The notes beneath the pieces were generated by a model, which saw only the letters and a list, made by a program, of their open reading frames with translations, made no database searches and had not been told where the DNA came from. A program made the position numbers and the translations under genes. 64,000 nt of DNA from Mimachlamys varia (Eukaryota; Mollusca; Bivalvia; Pectinida; Pectinidae), in the NCBI GenBank assembly GCA_947623455.1, contig OX392538.1:22939001-23003000 (forward strand), read 5' to 3'. This document shows, in pieces, positions 45,501 to 58,256 of the stretch (the first letter of the stretch is position 1; each line of letters begins with the position of its first letter).

Positions 45501-48500
45501 AGAGTTGACGCTGTGGTTGATGTTGTGTTGTGTCTTGACAGTGTGACATGGTGTATGTTGACGCTGTGATATGTTATGTCGTTGTGGGTTGACGCTATGA
45601 TATATTGTGTCGTTGGGGATTGACGATGTGGTATATTGTGTCGTTCTGAGTTGACGCTGTGGTATATTGTGTAGTTGTTAGTTGACGCTGTGATATATTG
45701 TGTAGTTATATGTTGACGCTGTGGCATATCGTGTCATTGTGAGTTGACGCAGTGGTTGATGTTGTGTTGTGTCTTGACAGTGTGACATGGTGTATGTTGA
45801 CGCTGTGATATGTTGTGTCGTTGTGAGTTGACGCTATGATATATTGTGTCGTTGGGGATTGACGATGTGGTATATTGAGTCGTTGTGTGTTGACGCTGTG
45901 GTATATTGTGTCGTTGTGTGTTGACGCTGTCGTATGTTGTGTCGCTGTGAGTTGACGCTGTGGTATGTTGTGTCGTTGTGTGTTGACGATGTGGTATGTT
46001 GTGTCGTTGTGTGTTGACGCTGTGGTATATTGTGTAGCTGTATGTTGACTCTGTGGTATATTGTATCGTTGTGAGTTGACGCTTTGGTATATTGCGTAGT
46101 TGTGAGTTGACGCTGTGATATATTGTGTAGTTATATGTTGACGCTGTGGCATATTGTGTCATTGTGAGTTGACGCAGTGGCTGATGTTGTGTTGTGTCTT
46201 GACAGTGTGACATGGTGTATGTTGACGCTGTGATATGTTGTGTCGTTGTGAGTTGATGCTATGATATATTGTGTCGTTGGGGATTGACGATGTGGTATAT
46301 TGAGTCGTTGTGTGTTGACGCTGTGGTATATTGTGTCGTTGTGTGTTGACGCTGTCGTATGTTGTGTCGCTGTGAGTTGACGCTGTGGTATATTGTGTCG
46401 TTGTGTGTTGACGCTCTGGTATATTGTGTCGTTGTGTGTTGACGCTGTGGTATATGGTGTAGTTGTGTGTTGACGCTGTGGTATATTGTGTAGTTTTGTG
46501 TTGACGCTGTGGTATATTGTGTCGTTGTGTGTTGACGCTGCGGTATATGGTGTCGTTGTGTGTTGACGCCGTGGTATATTGTTATGTTGTGTGTTAACAA
46601 TGTGGTATGTCGTTGTGTTGACGCTGTGATATATTGTGTCGTTGTGAGTTGACGCTGTGATATGTTGTGTCGTTGTGTTGACGCTGTGGTAAATTGTGTA
46701 GCTGTATGTTGACGCTGTGTTATATTGTGTAGTTGTGTGTTGATAGAGTGATATGTTGTGTGTTGACGCTGTGGTATGTTGTGTCGTTGTGTGTTGACGC
46801 TGTGGTATGTTGTGTCGTTGTGTGTTGACGCTGTGGTATATTGTGTAGTTGTGTGTTGACTCTGTGGTATATTGTGTCGTTGTGTGTTGACGCTGTGGTA
46901 TATTGTGTAGCTGTATGTTGACGCTGTGGTATATTGTGTAGTTGTGAGTTGACGCTGTGGTATATTGTGTCGTTGTGAGTTGACGCTTTGGTATATTGTG
47001 TAGTTGTGAGTTGACGCTGTGATATATTGTGTAGTTATATGTTGACGCTGTGGCATATTGTGTCATTGTGAGTTGACGCAGTGGTTGATGTTGTGTTGTG
47101 TCTTGACAGTGTGACATGGTGTATGTTGACGCTGTGATATGTTGTGTCGTTGTGAGTTGACGCTATGATATATTGTGTCGTTGGGGATTGACGATGTGGT
47201 ATATTGAGTCGTTGTGTGTTGACGCTGTGGTATATTGTGTCGTTGTGTGTTGACGCTGTGGTATAATGCGTCGCTGTGTGTTGACGCTGTGTTATATTGT
47301 GTAGTTGTGTGTTTACGCTGTGATATATTGTGTAGTCGTGTGTTGACGCTGTGGTATGTTGTGTCGTTGTGTGTTGACGCTGTGATTTATTGTGCTGTTG
47401 TGTGTTGACGTTGGGGTATATTGTGTAGTCGTGTGTTGACGCTGTGGTGTATTGTATCGTTGTGTGTTGACGCTGTGGTATTTGTGCCGTTGTTTGTTGA
47501 CGCTGTGATTTATTGTGTCGTTGTGTGTTGACGCTGTGGTACATTGTATCGTTGAGAGTTGACGCTGTGGTATATTGTGTCGTTGTGAGTTGACGCTGTG
47601 ATATATTGTATCGTTGTGTGGTGACGCTGTGGTATATTGTATCGTTGTGTGTTGACGCTCTGGTATTTGTGCCGTTTTGTGTTGAAGCTGTGGTAAATGT
47701 ACCGCTCTGTGTTGACGCTGTTATATTGTGTTGTTGTGTGTTGACGCTGTGGTATATTGAGTAGTTGTGTGTTGACGCTGTGGTATATTGTGTGTAGTCG
47801 TGTGTTGACGCTGTGGTATATTGTGTAGTCGTGTGTTGACGCTGTGGTTTATTGTGTTGTTGTGTGTTGACGCTGTGGTATATTGTGTCGTTGTGTGTTG
47901 ACGCTATGATATATTGTATCGTTGTGTGTTGACGCAGTGGTATATTGTGTTATTGTGTGTTGACGCTGTGGTGTATTGTGTGGTTGTGTGTTAATGCTGT
48001 GGTGTATTGTGTGGTTGTGTGTTAATGCTGTGGTGTATTGTGTGGTTGATTTTTGACGCTGTGGTACATTTTGTACGTGTGTATTGAAGCTGTGGTATAT
48101 TGTGGCATGGAGTGTTGACGCTTTGGTACATTTTGTACGTGTGTATTGAAGCTGAGGTATGTTTTGTCGTTGTGAGTTGACGCTGTGGTATATTGTGTCG
48201 TTGTGTGTTGACGCTGTGGTATACTGTATCGTTGTGTGTTGACGCTGTGGTTTATTGTGCTGTTGTGTGTTGACGCTGATGTATATTGTGTAGTCGTGTG
48301 TTGACGCTGGGGTATATTGTGTAGTCGTGTGTTGACGCTGTGGTGTATTGTATCGTTGTGTGTTGACGCTGTGGTATTTGTGCCGTTGTGTGTTGACGTT
48401 GTGATATATTGTGTTGTTGTGTGTTGACACTGTGGTATATTGTGTAGTTGTGTGTTGACGCTGTCGTATGTTGTGTCGTTGTGTGTTGACGCTGTGGTTT

Positions 48501-51440
48501 ATTGTGTCGTTGTGTGTTGACGCTGTGGTATATTGTATCGTTGAGAGTTGACGCTGTGGTTACTTGTGTCGTTGTGAGTTGACGCTGTGATATATTGTAT
48601 CGTTGTGTGTTGACGCTGTGGTAGATTGTGTAGTCGTGTGTTGACGCTGTGGTATATTGTGTCGTTGTGTGTTGACGCTGTGGTTTATTGTGTTGTTGTG
48701 TGTTGACGCTGTGGTATATTGTGTCGTTGTGTGTTGACGCTGTGATATATTGTATCGTTGTGTGTTGACGCTGTGGTATATTGTGTCATTGTGTGTTGAC
48801 GCTGTGGTGTATTGTGTGGTTGTGTTTTAATGCTGTGGTGTATTGTGTGGTTGTGTGTTAATGTTGTGGTGTATTGTGTGGTTGAGTGTTGACGCTGTGG
48901 TACATTTTGTACGTGTGTATTGAAGCTGTGGTATATTGTGGCATGGAGTGTTGACGCTGTGGTACATTTTGTACGTGTGTATTGAAGCTGTGGTATGTTT
49001 TGTCGTTGTGAGTTGACGCTGTGGTATATTGTGTCGCTGAGTGTTGACGATATGGTATATTTTGTACTTGTGTATTGACGCTGTGGTTTACTGTGTCGTT
49101 GAGTGTTGACGCTGTGGTATATTGTGTCGTTGTGTGTTGACGCTGTGGTATATTGTGTCGCTGAGTGTTGACAGTGTTGACAGTGTTGACGCTGTGTGTT
49201 GACGCTGTGGTATATTGTGTCGTTGTGAGTTGACGCTTTTGTATATTGTGTTGTTGTGTGTTGACGCTGTGGTATATTGTTGTGCTGTGTGTTGACAGTG
49301 TTGACGCTGTGTGTTGACGCTGTGAAATGTTGTGTCGTTGTGTGTTGACAGTGTTGACGCTGTGTAATGACGCTGTGGTATATTGTGTCGTTGTGAGTTG
49401 ACGCTGTGGTATATTGTATCGATGTGTATTGACGTTGTGGTTTACTGTGTCGTTGAGTGTTGACGCTGTGGTACATTTTGTACTTTTGTATTGAAGCTGT
49501 GGTATATTGTGGCATGGAGTGTTGACGCTGTGGTATATTGTGTCGTTGTGTGTGGACGCTGTGGTATATTGTGTAGTTATGTGTTGACGCTGTGGTATAT
49601 TGTGTCGTTGTGTGTTGACGCTGTGGTATATTGTGTAGTTGTGTGTTGGCGCTGTGGTATATTGTGTAGTTGTGTGTTGACGCTGTGGTATATTGTTGTG
49701 TTGTGAGTTGACGCTGTGGTATATTGTGTCGTTGTGTGTTGACGCTGTGGTATATTGTTGTGCTGTGTGTTGACAGTGTTGACGCCGTGTGTTGACGCTG
49801 TGAAAAGTTGTGTCGTTGTGTGTTGGCGCTGTGGTATATTGTGTCGTTGTGTGTTGGCGCTGTGGTATTTTGTGTCGTTGTGTGTTGACGCTGTGGTATA
49901 TTGTGTAGTTGTGTGTTGACGCTGTGGTATACTGTATCGTTGTGTGTTGGCGCTGTGGTATACTGTGTAGTTGTGTGTTGGCGCTTTGGTATATTGTGTA
50001 GTTGTGTGTTGGCGCTGTGGTATATTGTGTAGTTGTGTGTTGACGCTGTGGTATACTGTGTAGTTGTGTGTTGGCGCTGTGGTATATTGTGTAGTTGTGT
50101 GTTGACGCTGTGGTATACTGTGTAGTTGTGTGTTGGCGCTGTGGTATATTGTGTCGTTGTGTGTTGACGCTGTGGTATATTGTGTCGCTGAGTGTTGACG
50201 ATATGGTATATTTTGTACTTGTGTATTGACGCTGTGGTTTACTGTGTCGTTGAGTGTTGACGCTGTGGTATATTGTGTCGTTGTGTGTTGACGCTGTGGT
50301 ATATTGTGTCGCTGAGTGTTGACAGTGTTGACAGTGTTGACGCTGTGTGTTGACGCTGTGGTATATTGTGTCGTTGTGAGTTGACGCTTTGGTATATTGT
50401 GTCGTTGTGTGTTGACGCTGTGGTATATTGTTGTGCTGTGTGTTGACAGTGTTGACGCTGTGTGTTGACGCTGTGAAATGTTGTGTCGTTGTGTGTTGAC
50501 AGTGTTGACGCTGTGTAATGACGCTGTGGTATATTGTGTCGTTGTGAGTTGACGCTGTGGTACATTTTGTACTTTTGTATTGAAGCTGTGGTATATTGTG
50601 GCATGGAGTGTTGACGCTGTGGTATATTGTGTCGTTGTGTGTTGACGCTGTGGTATATTGTGTAGTTATGTGTTGACGCTGTGGTATATTGTGTCGTTGT
50701 GTGTTGACGCTGTGGTATATTGTGTAGTTGTGTGTTGGCGCTGTGGTATATTGTGTAGTTGTGTGTTGACGCTGTGGTATATTGTTGTGTTGTGAGTTGA
50801 CGCTGTGGTATATTGTGTCGTTGTGTGTTGACGCTGTGGTATATTGTTGTGCTGTGTGTTGACAGTGTTGACGCCGTGTGTTGACGCTGTGAAAAGTTGT
50901 GTCGTTGTGTGTTGGCGCTGTGGTATATTGTGTCGTTGTGTGTTGGCGCTGTGGTATATTGTGTCGTTGTGTGTTGACGCTGTGGTATATTGTGTAGTTG
51001 TGTGTTGACGCTGTGGTATACTGTATCGTTGTGTGTTGGCGCTGTGGTATACTGTGTAGTTGTGTGTTGGCGCTGTGGTATATTGTGTAGTTGTGTGTTG
51101 GCGCTGTGGTATATTGTGTAGTTGTGTGTTGGCGCTGTGGTATATTGTGTAGTTGTGTGTTGACGCTGTGGTATACTGTGTAGTTGAGTGTTGGCGCTGT
51201 GGTATATTGTGAAGTTGTGTGTTGACGCTGTGGTATATTGTGTAGTTGTGTGTTGACTTGGGTTTATCAGAATCCATAACTGCTGTGGATGTACTCATTA
51301 AAAATATTTAATAATCTATTATTGTCTCATTCGTTATCCTGATTAATATCTGGTACGCTGTGTTACATTGTGTATTTTTGTGTTGATGCTGTGTTATATT
51401 GTGTCGTTGAATGTTAACGCTGTGGTATATTGTGTCGTTG
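45501..51440 (+). repeat. 5940-bp higher-order unit, copy 2
   Basis: Second copy of the unit at 39561-45500, in direct orientation. Near-identity implies a very recent duplication, ongoing homogenisation, or an assembly error. It contains the spacer at 51266 and an uninterrupted version of the retrotransposon insertion site near 48778-48850. Confidence 0.88.
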
Positions 51441-53860
51441 AGAGTTGACGCTGTGGTATATTGTGTCGATAAGAGATGACGCTGTGGTACATTGTGTCGT
51501 TGACAGATGGCGCTGTGGTATATTGTGTCGTTGTGTGTTGACGCTGTGATTTATTATGTCGTTGTGAGTTGACGCTGTGGTATATTTTGTCGTTGTGTTT
51601 TGACGCTGTGGTATATTGTGTCATTGAGTGTTGACGCTGTGGTACATTATGTCGTTGACAGTTGAAGCTGTGGTATATTGTGTCGTTGTGTGGTGACGCT
51701 GTGATTTATTATGTTGTTGTGTGTTGACGCTGTGGTATATTGTGTCGTTGTGTGTTGACGCTGTGGTATATGGTGTCGTTGTGTGTTGACGCCGTGGTAT
51801 ATTGTTATGTTGTGTGTTAACAATGTGGTATGTCGTTGTGTTGACGCTGTGATATATTGTGTCGTTGTGAGTTGACGCTGTGATATGTTGTGTCGTTGTG
51901 TTGACGCTGTGGTAAATTGTGTAGCTGTATGTTGACGCTGTGGTATATTGTGTAGTTGTGTGTTGATAGTGTGATATGTTGTGTGTTGACGCTGTGGTAT
52001 GTTGTGTCGTTGTGTGTTGACGCTGTGGTATGTTGTGTCGTTGTGTGTTGACGCTGTGGTATATTGTGTAGCTGTATGTTGACTCTGTAGTATATTGTGT
52101 AGTTGTGAGTTGACGCTGTGGTATATTGTGTCGTTGTGAGTTGACGCTTTGGTATATTGTGTAATTGTGAGTTGACGCTGTGATATATTGTGTAGTTATA
52201 TGTTGACGCTGTGGCATATTGTGTCATTGAGAGTTGACGCTGTGGTTGATGTTGTGTTGTGTCTTGACAGTGTGACATGGTGTATGTTGACGCTGTGATA
52301 TGTTATGTCGTTGTGGGTTGACGCTATGATATATTGTGTCGTTGGGGATTGACGATGTGGTATATTGTGTCGTTCTGAGTTGACGCTGTGGTATATTGTG
52401 TAGTTGTGAGTTGACGCTGTGATATATTGTGTAGTTATATGTTGACGCTGTGGCATATCGTGTCATTGTGAGTTGACGCAGTGGTTGATGTTGTGTTGTG
52501 TCTTGACAGTGTGACATGGTGTATGTTGACGCTGTGATATGTTGTGTCGTTGTGAGTTGACGCTATGATATATTGTGTCGTTGGGGGATTGACGATGTGG
52601 TATATTGAGTCGTTGTGTGTTGACGCTGTGGTATATTGTGTCGTTGTGTGTTGACGCTGTCGTATGTTGTGTCGCTGTGAGTTGACGCTGTGGTATATTG
52701 TGTCGTTGTGAGTTGACGCTGTGATATGTTGTGTCGTTGTGTTGACGCTGTGGTAAATTGTGTAGCTGTATGTTGACGCTGTGTTATATTGTGTAGTTGT
52801 GTGTTGATAGTGTGATATGTTGTGTGTTGACGCTGTGGTATGTTGTGTCGTTGTGTGTTGACGATGTGGTATGTTGTGTGTTGACGCTGTGGTATATTGT
52901 GTAGCTGTATGTTGACTCTGTGGTATATTGTGTCGTTGTGAGTTGACGCTTTGGTATATTGCGTAGTTGTGAGTTGACGCTGTGATATATTGTGTAGTTA
53001 TATGTTGACGCTGTGGCATATTGTGTCATTGTGAGTTGACGCAGTGGCTGATGTTGTGTTGTGTCTTGACAGTGTGACATGGTGTATGTTGACGCTGTGA
53101 TATGTTGTGTCGTTGTGAATTGATGCTATGATATATTTTGTCGTTGGGGATTGACGATGTGGTATATTGAGTCGTTGTGTGTTGACGCTGTGGTATATTG
53201 TGTCGTTGTGTGTTGACGCTGTCGTATGTTGTGTCGCTGTGAGTTGACGCTGTGGTATATTGTGTCGTTGTGTGTTGACGCTCTGGTATATTGTGTCGTT
53301 GTGTGTTGACGCTGTGGTATATGGTGTAGTTGTGTGTTGACGCTGTGGTATATTGTGTAGTTTTGTGTTGACGCTGTGGTATATTGTGTAGTTGAGTGTT
53401 GACGCTGTGGTTTTTTGTGTAGTTGTGTGTTATCGCTGTGGTATATTGTGTAGTTGAGTGTTGACGCTGTGGTATATTGTTGTGTTGTGTGTTGACGCTG
53501 TGGTATATTGTGTCGTTGTGTGTTGACGCTGTGGTATATTGTGTAGTTGTGTGTTAACGCTGTGGTATATTGTGTCGTTGTGTGTTGACGCTGTGGTATA
53601 TTGTGTAGTTGTGTGTTAACGCTGTGGTATATTGTGTAGTTGAATGTTGACGCTGTGGTATATTGTTGTGTTGTGTGTTGACGCTGTTGTATATTGTGTC
53701 GTTGTGTGTTGACGCTGTGGTATATGGTGTCGTTGTGTGTTGACGCCGTGGTATATTGTTATGTTGTGTGTTAACAATGTGGTATGTCGTTGTGTTGACG
53801 CTGTGGTAAATTGTGTAGCTGTATGTTGACGCTGTGGTATATTGTGTAGTTGTGTGTTGA

Positions 53861-56146
53861 TAGTGTGATATGTTGTGTGTTGACGCTGTGGTATGTTGTG
53901 TCGTTGTGTGTTGACGCTGTGGTATGTTGTGTCGTTGTGTGTTGACGCTGTGGTATATTGTGTAGCTGTATGTTGACTCTGTAGTATATTGTGTAGTTGT
54001 GAGTTGACGCTGTGGTATATTGTGTCGTTGTGAGTTGACGCTTTGGTATATTGTGTAATTGTGAGTTGACGCTGTGATATATTGTGTAGTTATATGTTGA
54101 CGCTGTGGCATATTGTGTCATTGAGAGTTGACGCTGTGGTTGATGTTGTGTTGTGTCTTGACAGTGTGACATGGTGTATGTTGGCGCTGTTATATGTTAT
54201 GTCGTTGTGGGTTGACGCTATGATATATTGTGTCGTTGGGGATTGACGATGTGGTATATTGTGTCGTTCTGAGTTGACGCTGTGGTATATTGTGTAGTTG
54301 TGAGTTGACGCTGTGATATATTGTGTAGTTATATGTTGACGCTGTGGCATATCGTGTCATTGTGAGTTGACGCAGTGGTTGATGTTGTGTTGTGTCTTGA
54401 CAGTGTGACATGGTGTATGTTGACGCTGTGATATGTTGTGTCGTTGTGAGTTGACGCTATGATATATTGTGTCGTTGGGGGATTGACGATGTGGTATATT
54501 GAGTCGTTGTGTGTTGACGCTGTTGTATATTGTGTCGTTGTGTGTTGACGCTGTCGTATGTTGTGTCGCTGTGAGTTGACGCTGTGGTATATTGTGTCGT
54601 TGTGAGTTGACGCTGTGATATGTTGTGTCGTTGTGTTGACGCTGTGGTAAATTGTGTAGCTGTATGTTGACGCTGTGTTATATTGTGTAGTTGTGTGTTG
54701 ATAGTGTGATATGTTGTGTGTTGACGCTGTGGTATATTGTGTAGTTGTGTGTTGACGCTGTGGTATATTGTGTAGTTGTGTGTTGACGCTGTTGTATGTT
54801 GTGTCGTTGTGTGTTGACGATGTGGTATGTTGTGTCGTTGTGTGTTGACGCTGTGGTATATTGTGTAGCTGTATGTTGACTCTGTGGTATATTGTGTCGT
54901 TGTGAGTTGACGCTTTGGTATATTGCGTAGTTGTGAGTTGACGCTGTGATATATTGTGTAGTTATATGTTGACGCTGTGGCATATTGTGTCATTGTGAGT
55001 TGATAGTGTGATATGTTGTGTGTTGACGCTGTGGTATGTTGTGTCGTTGTGTGTTGACGCTGTGGTATGTTGTGTCGTTGTGTGTTGACGCTGTGGTATA
55101 TTGTGTAGCTGTATGTTGACTCTGTAGTATATTGTGTAGTTGTGAGTTGACGCTGTGGTATATTGTGTCGTTGTGAGTTGACGCTTTGGTATATTGTGTA
55201 ATTGTGAGTTGACGCTGTGATATATTGTGTAGTTATATGTTGACGCTGTGGCATATTGTGTCATTGAGAGTTGACGCTGTGGTTGATGTTGTGTTGTGTC
55301 TTGACAGTGTGACATGGTGTATGTTGGCGCTGTTATATGTTATGTCGTTGTGGGTTGACGCTATGATATATTGTGTCGTTGGGGATTGACGATGTGGTAT
55401 ATTGTGTCGTTCTGAGTTGACGCTGTGGTATATTGTGTAGTTGTGAGTTGACGCTGTGATATATTGTGTAGTTATATGTTGACGCTGTGGCATATCGTGT
55501 CATTGTGAGTTGACGCAGTGGTTGATGTTGTGTTGTGTCTTGACAGTGTGACATGGTGTATGTTGACGCTGTGATATGTTGTGTCGTTGTGAGTTGACGC
55601 TATGATATATTGTGTCGTTGGGGGATTGACGATGTGGTATATTGAGTCGTTGTGTGTTGACGCTGTTGTATATTGTGTCGTTGTGTGTTGACGCTGTCGT
55701 ATGTTGTGTCGCTGTGAGTTGACGCTGTGGTATATTGTGTCGTTGTGAGTTGACGCTGTGATATGTTGTGTCGTTGTGTTGACGCTGTGGTAAATTGTGT
55801 AGCTGTATGTTGACGCTGTGTTATATTGTGTAGTTGTGTGTTGATAGTGTGATATGTTGTGTGTTGACGCTGTTGTATGTTGTGTCGTTGTGTGTTGACG
55901 ATGTGGTATGTTGTGTCGTTGTGTGTTGACGCTGTGGTATATTGTGTAGCTGTATGTTGACTCTGTGGTATATTGTGTCGTTGTGAGTTGACGCTTTGGT
56001 ATATTGCGTAGTTGTGAGTTGACGCTGTGATATATTGTGTAGTTATATGTTGACGCTGTGGCATATTGTGTCATTGTGAGTTGACGCAGTGGCTGATGTT
56101 GTGTTGTGTCTTGACAGTGTGACATGGTGTATGTTGACGCTGTGAT
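53861..56146 (+). repeat. 1143-bp tandem duplication near the array's right end
   Basis: TAGTGTGATATGTTGTGTGT at 53861 recurs at 55004, and GAGAGTTGACGCTGTGGTTG at 54123 recurs at 55266: a constant 1143-bp offset. Further on, the first copy (around 54720-54790) carries two extra 31-bp units relative to the second. Edges are approximate. Confidence 0.75.
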
Positions 56147-56926
56147 ATGTTGTGTCGTTGTGAGTTGATGCTATGATATATTGTGTCGTTGGGGATTGAC
56201 GATGTGGTATATTGAGTCGTTGTGTGTTGACGCTGTGGTATATTGTGTCGTTGTGTGTTGACGCTGTCGTATGTTGTGTCGCTGTGAGTTGACGCTGTGG
56301 TATATTGTGTCGTTGTGTGTTGACGCTCTGGTATATTGTGTCGTTGTGTGTTGACGCTGTGGTATATGGTGTAGTTGTGTGTTGACGCTGTGGTATATTG
56401 TGTAGTTTTGTGTTGACGCTGTGGTATATTGTGTAGTTGAGTGTTGACGCTGTGGTATTTTGTGTAGTTGTGTGTTATCGCTGTGGTATATTGTGTAGTT
56501 GAGTGTTGACGCTGTGGTATATTGTTGTGTTGTGTGTTGACGCTGTGGTATATTGTGTCGTTGTGTGTTGACGCTGTGGTATATTGTGTAGTTGTGTGTT
56601 AACGCTGTGGTATATTGTGTCGTTGTGTGTTGACGCTGTGGTATATTGTGTAGTTGTGTGTTAACGCTGTGGTATATTGTGTAGTTGAATGTTGACGCTG
56701 TGGTATATTGTTGTGTTGTGTGTTGACGCTGTTGTATATTGTGTCGTTGTGTGTTGACGCCGTGGTATATTGTGTAATTGTGTATTGACGCTGTGGTACA
56801 TTGTGTAGTTGTGTGTTGACGCTGTGGTGTATTGTGTAGTTGTGTGTTGATTTGACGCAATTGTATATTTTTAGTTCTGATGAGTTGACGCAATTGTATA
56901 TTTAAGTCCTTTTGAGTTGACGCCAC

Positions 56927-57439
56927 TATATTTACATTTTCGCTGCAACCCACTATATGAACATTACCAGCAAAAATGCCTTTCATAAAAGTATGAAAGC
57001 AATGGTTCTCGAGACGTAGCACGTGGTTTAATTATGACGTCATAGATCAAGCTTGTTCAATGAGAGTCTTTTCGCTCCGCTTCGAATAACATGGAGAATA
57101 CCCTTGCGTCAAACGCTCAAATGACTAATTATTATCATTGGCGCCAATCTTATTCAAGCTGGGCAGTTCTGCCAAAATCGTTTAAATGACGACACAAATA
57201 CAAAGGCAAGTAATAAACTAATAATTGGAAAAAATATCAATAAAGTTTAGCAATTGTTCTATAGTAAAAATGTAAATATATGGACTGAAAGTCATTTTTT
57301 TAACTTTCATAGTGCTATGAAAGGTCAGCCGTTACATCCATATTTAGCATGAAGCCCTAGCGGGCTTCTTTCAATATGGATGTAACGGCTGACCTTTCAT
57401 AGCACTATGAAAGTTAAAAAAATGACTTTCAATCCTTAT
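56927..57439 (+). mobile_element. hairpin-terminated TIR element A, copy 2 (uninterrupted)
   Basis: Left end TATATTTACATTTT at 56927, inverted as AAAATGTAAATATA ending 57280, then the long hairpin 57281-57439. About 90 percent identical by eye to copy 1 at 16 kb but without nested element B. It directly abuts the degenerate end of the satellite. No coding capacity. Confidence 0.78.
57281..57439. repeat. long terminal hairpin H2, second copy
   Basis: Same arms and the same apex stem (GAAGCCC-TAGC-GGGCTTC) as at 17209-17367, ending CAATCCTTA instead of CAACCCTA. Conservation of both arms with few differences is visible. Confidence 0.9.
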
Positions 57440-57948
57440 GTATATTTCCAGGTTAAAAGAGATGACGCCATGATCTATTATTCCGTCCTGTTGACTTAAC
57501 GTTAGGCCGAATTAATTCTATTTAGAAAATCAATTGTTTTGAAATACAAGTAGACAATTAATGTAGTTCATCTGATAATATCTACATTTGTAGTGAACTT
57601 GGACTCATTACACCTACCAAATGGTAATTTTTAAGGTTATTTTTTTCAATGGACTTTCAAGTCGGCGTGTTAATACATGTACATCAGTAAAATAGTGCAG
57701 AAACTAGTCCCTTTTTTTCAAACTATTTGCAACCTGTGTTTTGTTTCAGTCTTCAGATCAAATAGCCGTGTTTGTGCTTTTCCAATTTATCGTTGTTATC
57801 AATACGAAAACAGCTATCAATTTCATTTGGATGACGTCAAAGAGGGAGAGATTTCGTCATACGTCTCGGCACATCTCGCTGCATAGATTTGCACAAATTT
57901 TTTAAAAAATTGCCCCAAAATAACATAATCAATATGAATGTAAATAAA
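57440..57948. other. intergenic / possible 5' flank of the LRR gene
   Basis: A 69-residue frame at 57677-57886 follows a TTTTGTTTCAG acceptor-like site but has no domain; not called. Otherwise unassigned. Confidence 0.4.
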
Positions 57949-58104
57949 AGGATTGAAACCTGTTTTGTTGAGGTTTTATGTGGTATAAACCGCAATGGGA
58001 CTAGAGACAAAGATATGAACTGCTTTACAGTTCATTAAATTTGTCTCAATACCCATTGGGGTTTTTATACCCCAAAACCTCAATAGAACAGGATTCAATC
58101 CTTA
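57949..58104. repeat. long hairpin H3 with shared terminal signature
   Basis: Preceded by AATGTAAATAAA. Left arm AGGATTGAAACCTGTTTTGT through GGTATAAACCGCAATGGG; right arm CCCATTGGGGTTTTTATACC through ACAGGATTCAATCCTTA. Apex stem GAACTG-CTTTA-CAGTTC. Arms are ~80 percent complementary, so it is older than H1 and H2. The terminal AGGATTG/CAATCCTTA is shared; the stem sequence is unrelated. Confidence 0.85.
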
Positions 58105-58256
58105 AATATTTTTCGTCGAAATACTTTGTTTATGACAGTGAACATACTATAATTTAGGTATAGAATGCTTTGTTATACGTATGTTTTCTATTGCAACATA
58201 GATGCTGAAACTGATGCTGTCTCGATTTTCCTTTTTTAGACTTTTCAAGAGACACG

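Larger units (their letters stand above)
36057..56926 (+). repeat. 31-bp satellite array, right block
   Basis: Continuation of the same 31-bp satellite after the retrotransposon. It contains three more spacer copies (38597, 45326, 51266), local expansions of a 9-10-bp piece (TGTTGACAGTGTTGACAG, e.g. 36375-36400), a 1151-bp tandem duplication, a 5940-bp tandem duplication and a 1143-bp duplication. Near 56840-56926 units decay to ~33-bp forms (TTGACGCAATTGTATATTTT) before element A. The 854-residue frame at 36065-38629 is satellite translation. Confidence 0.95.

Noticed and set aside
19535..56926. Telomeric or subtelomeric repeat
   Set aside because: The G/T-rich strand looks telomere-like at first sight, but the unit is 31 bp and lacks TTAGGG or similar; ordinary unique DNA with a gene lies on the right.
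57677..57886. Exon upstream of the LRR gene (69 residues)
   Set aside because: The acceptor-like TTTTGTTTCAG is plausible, but the frame ends in a stop without a donor, has no domain and is not linked to the LRR start.
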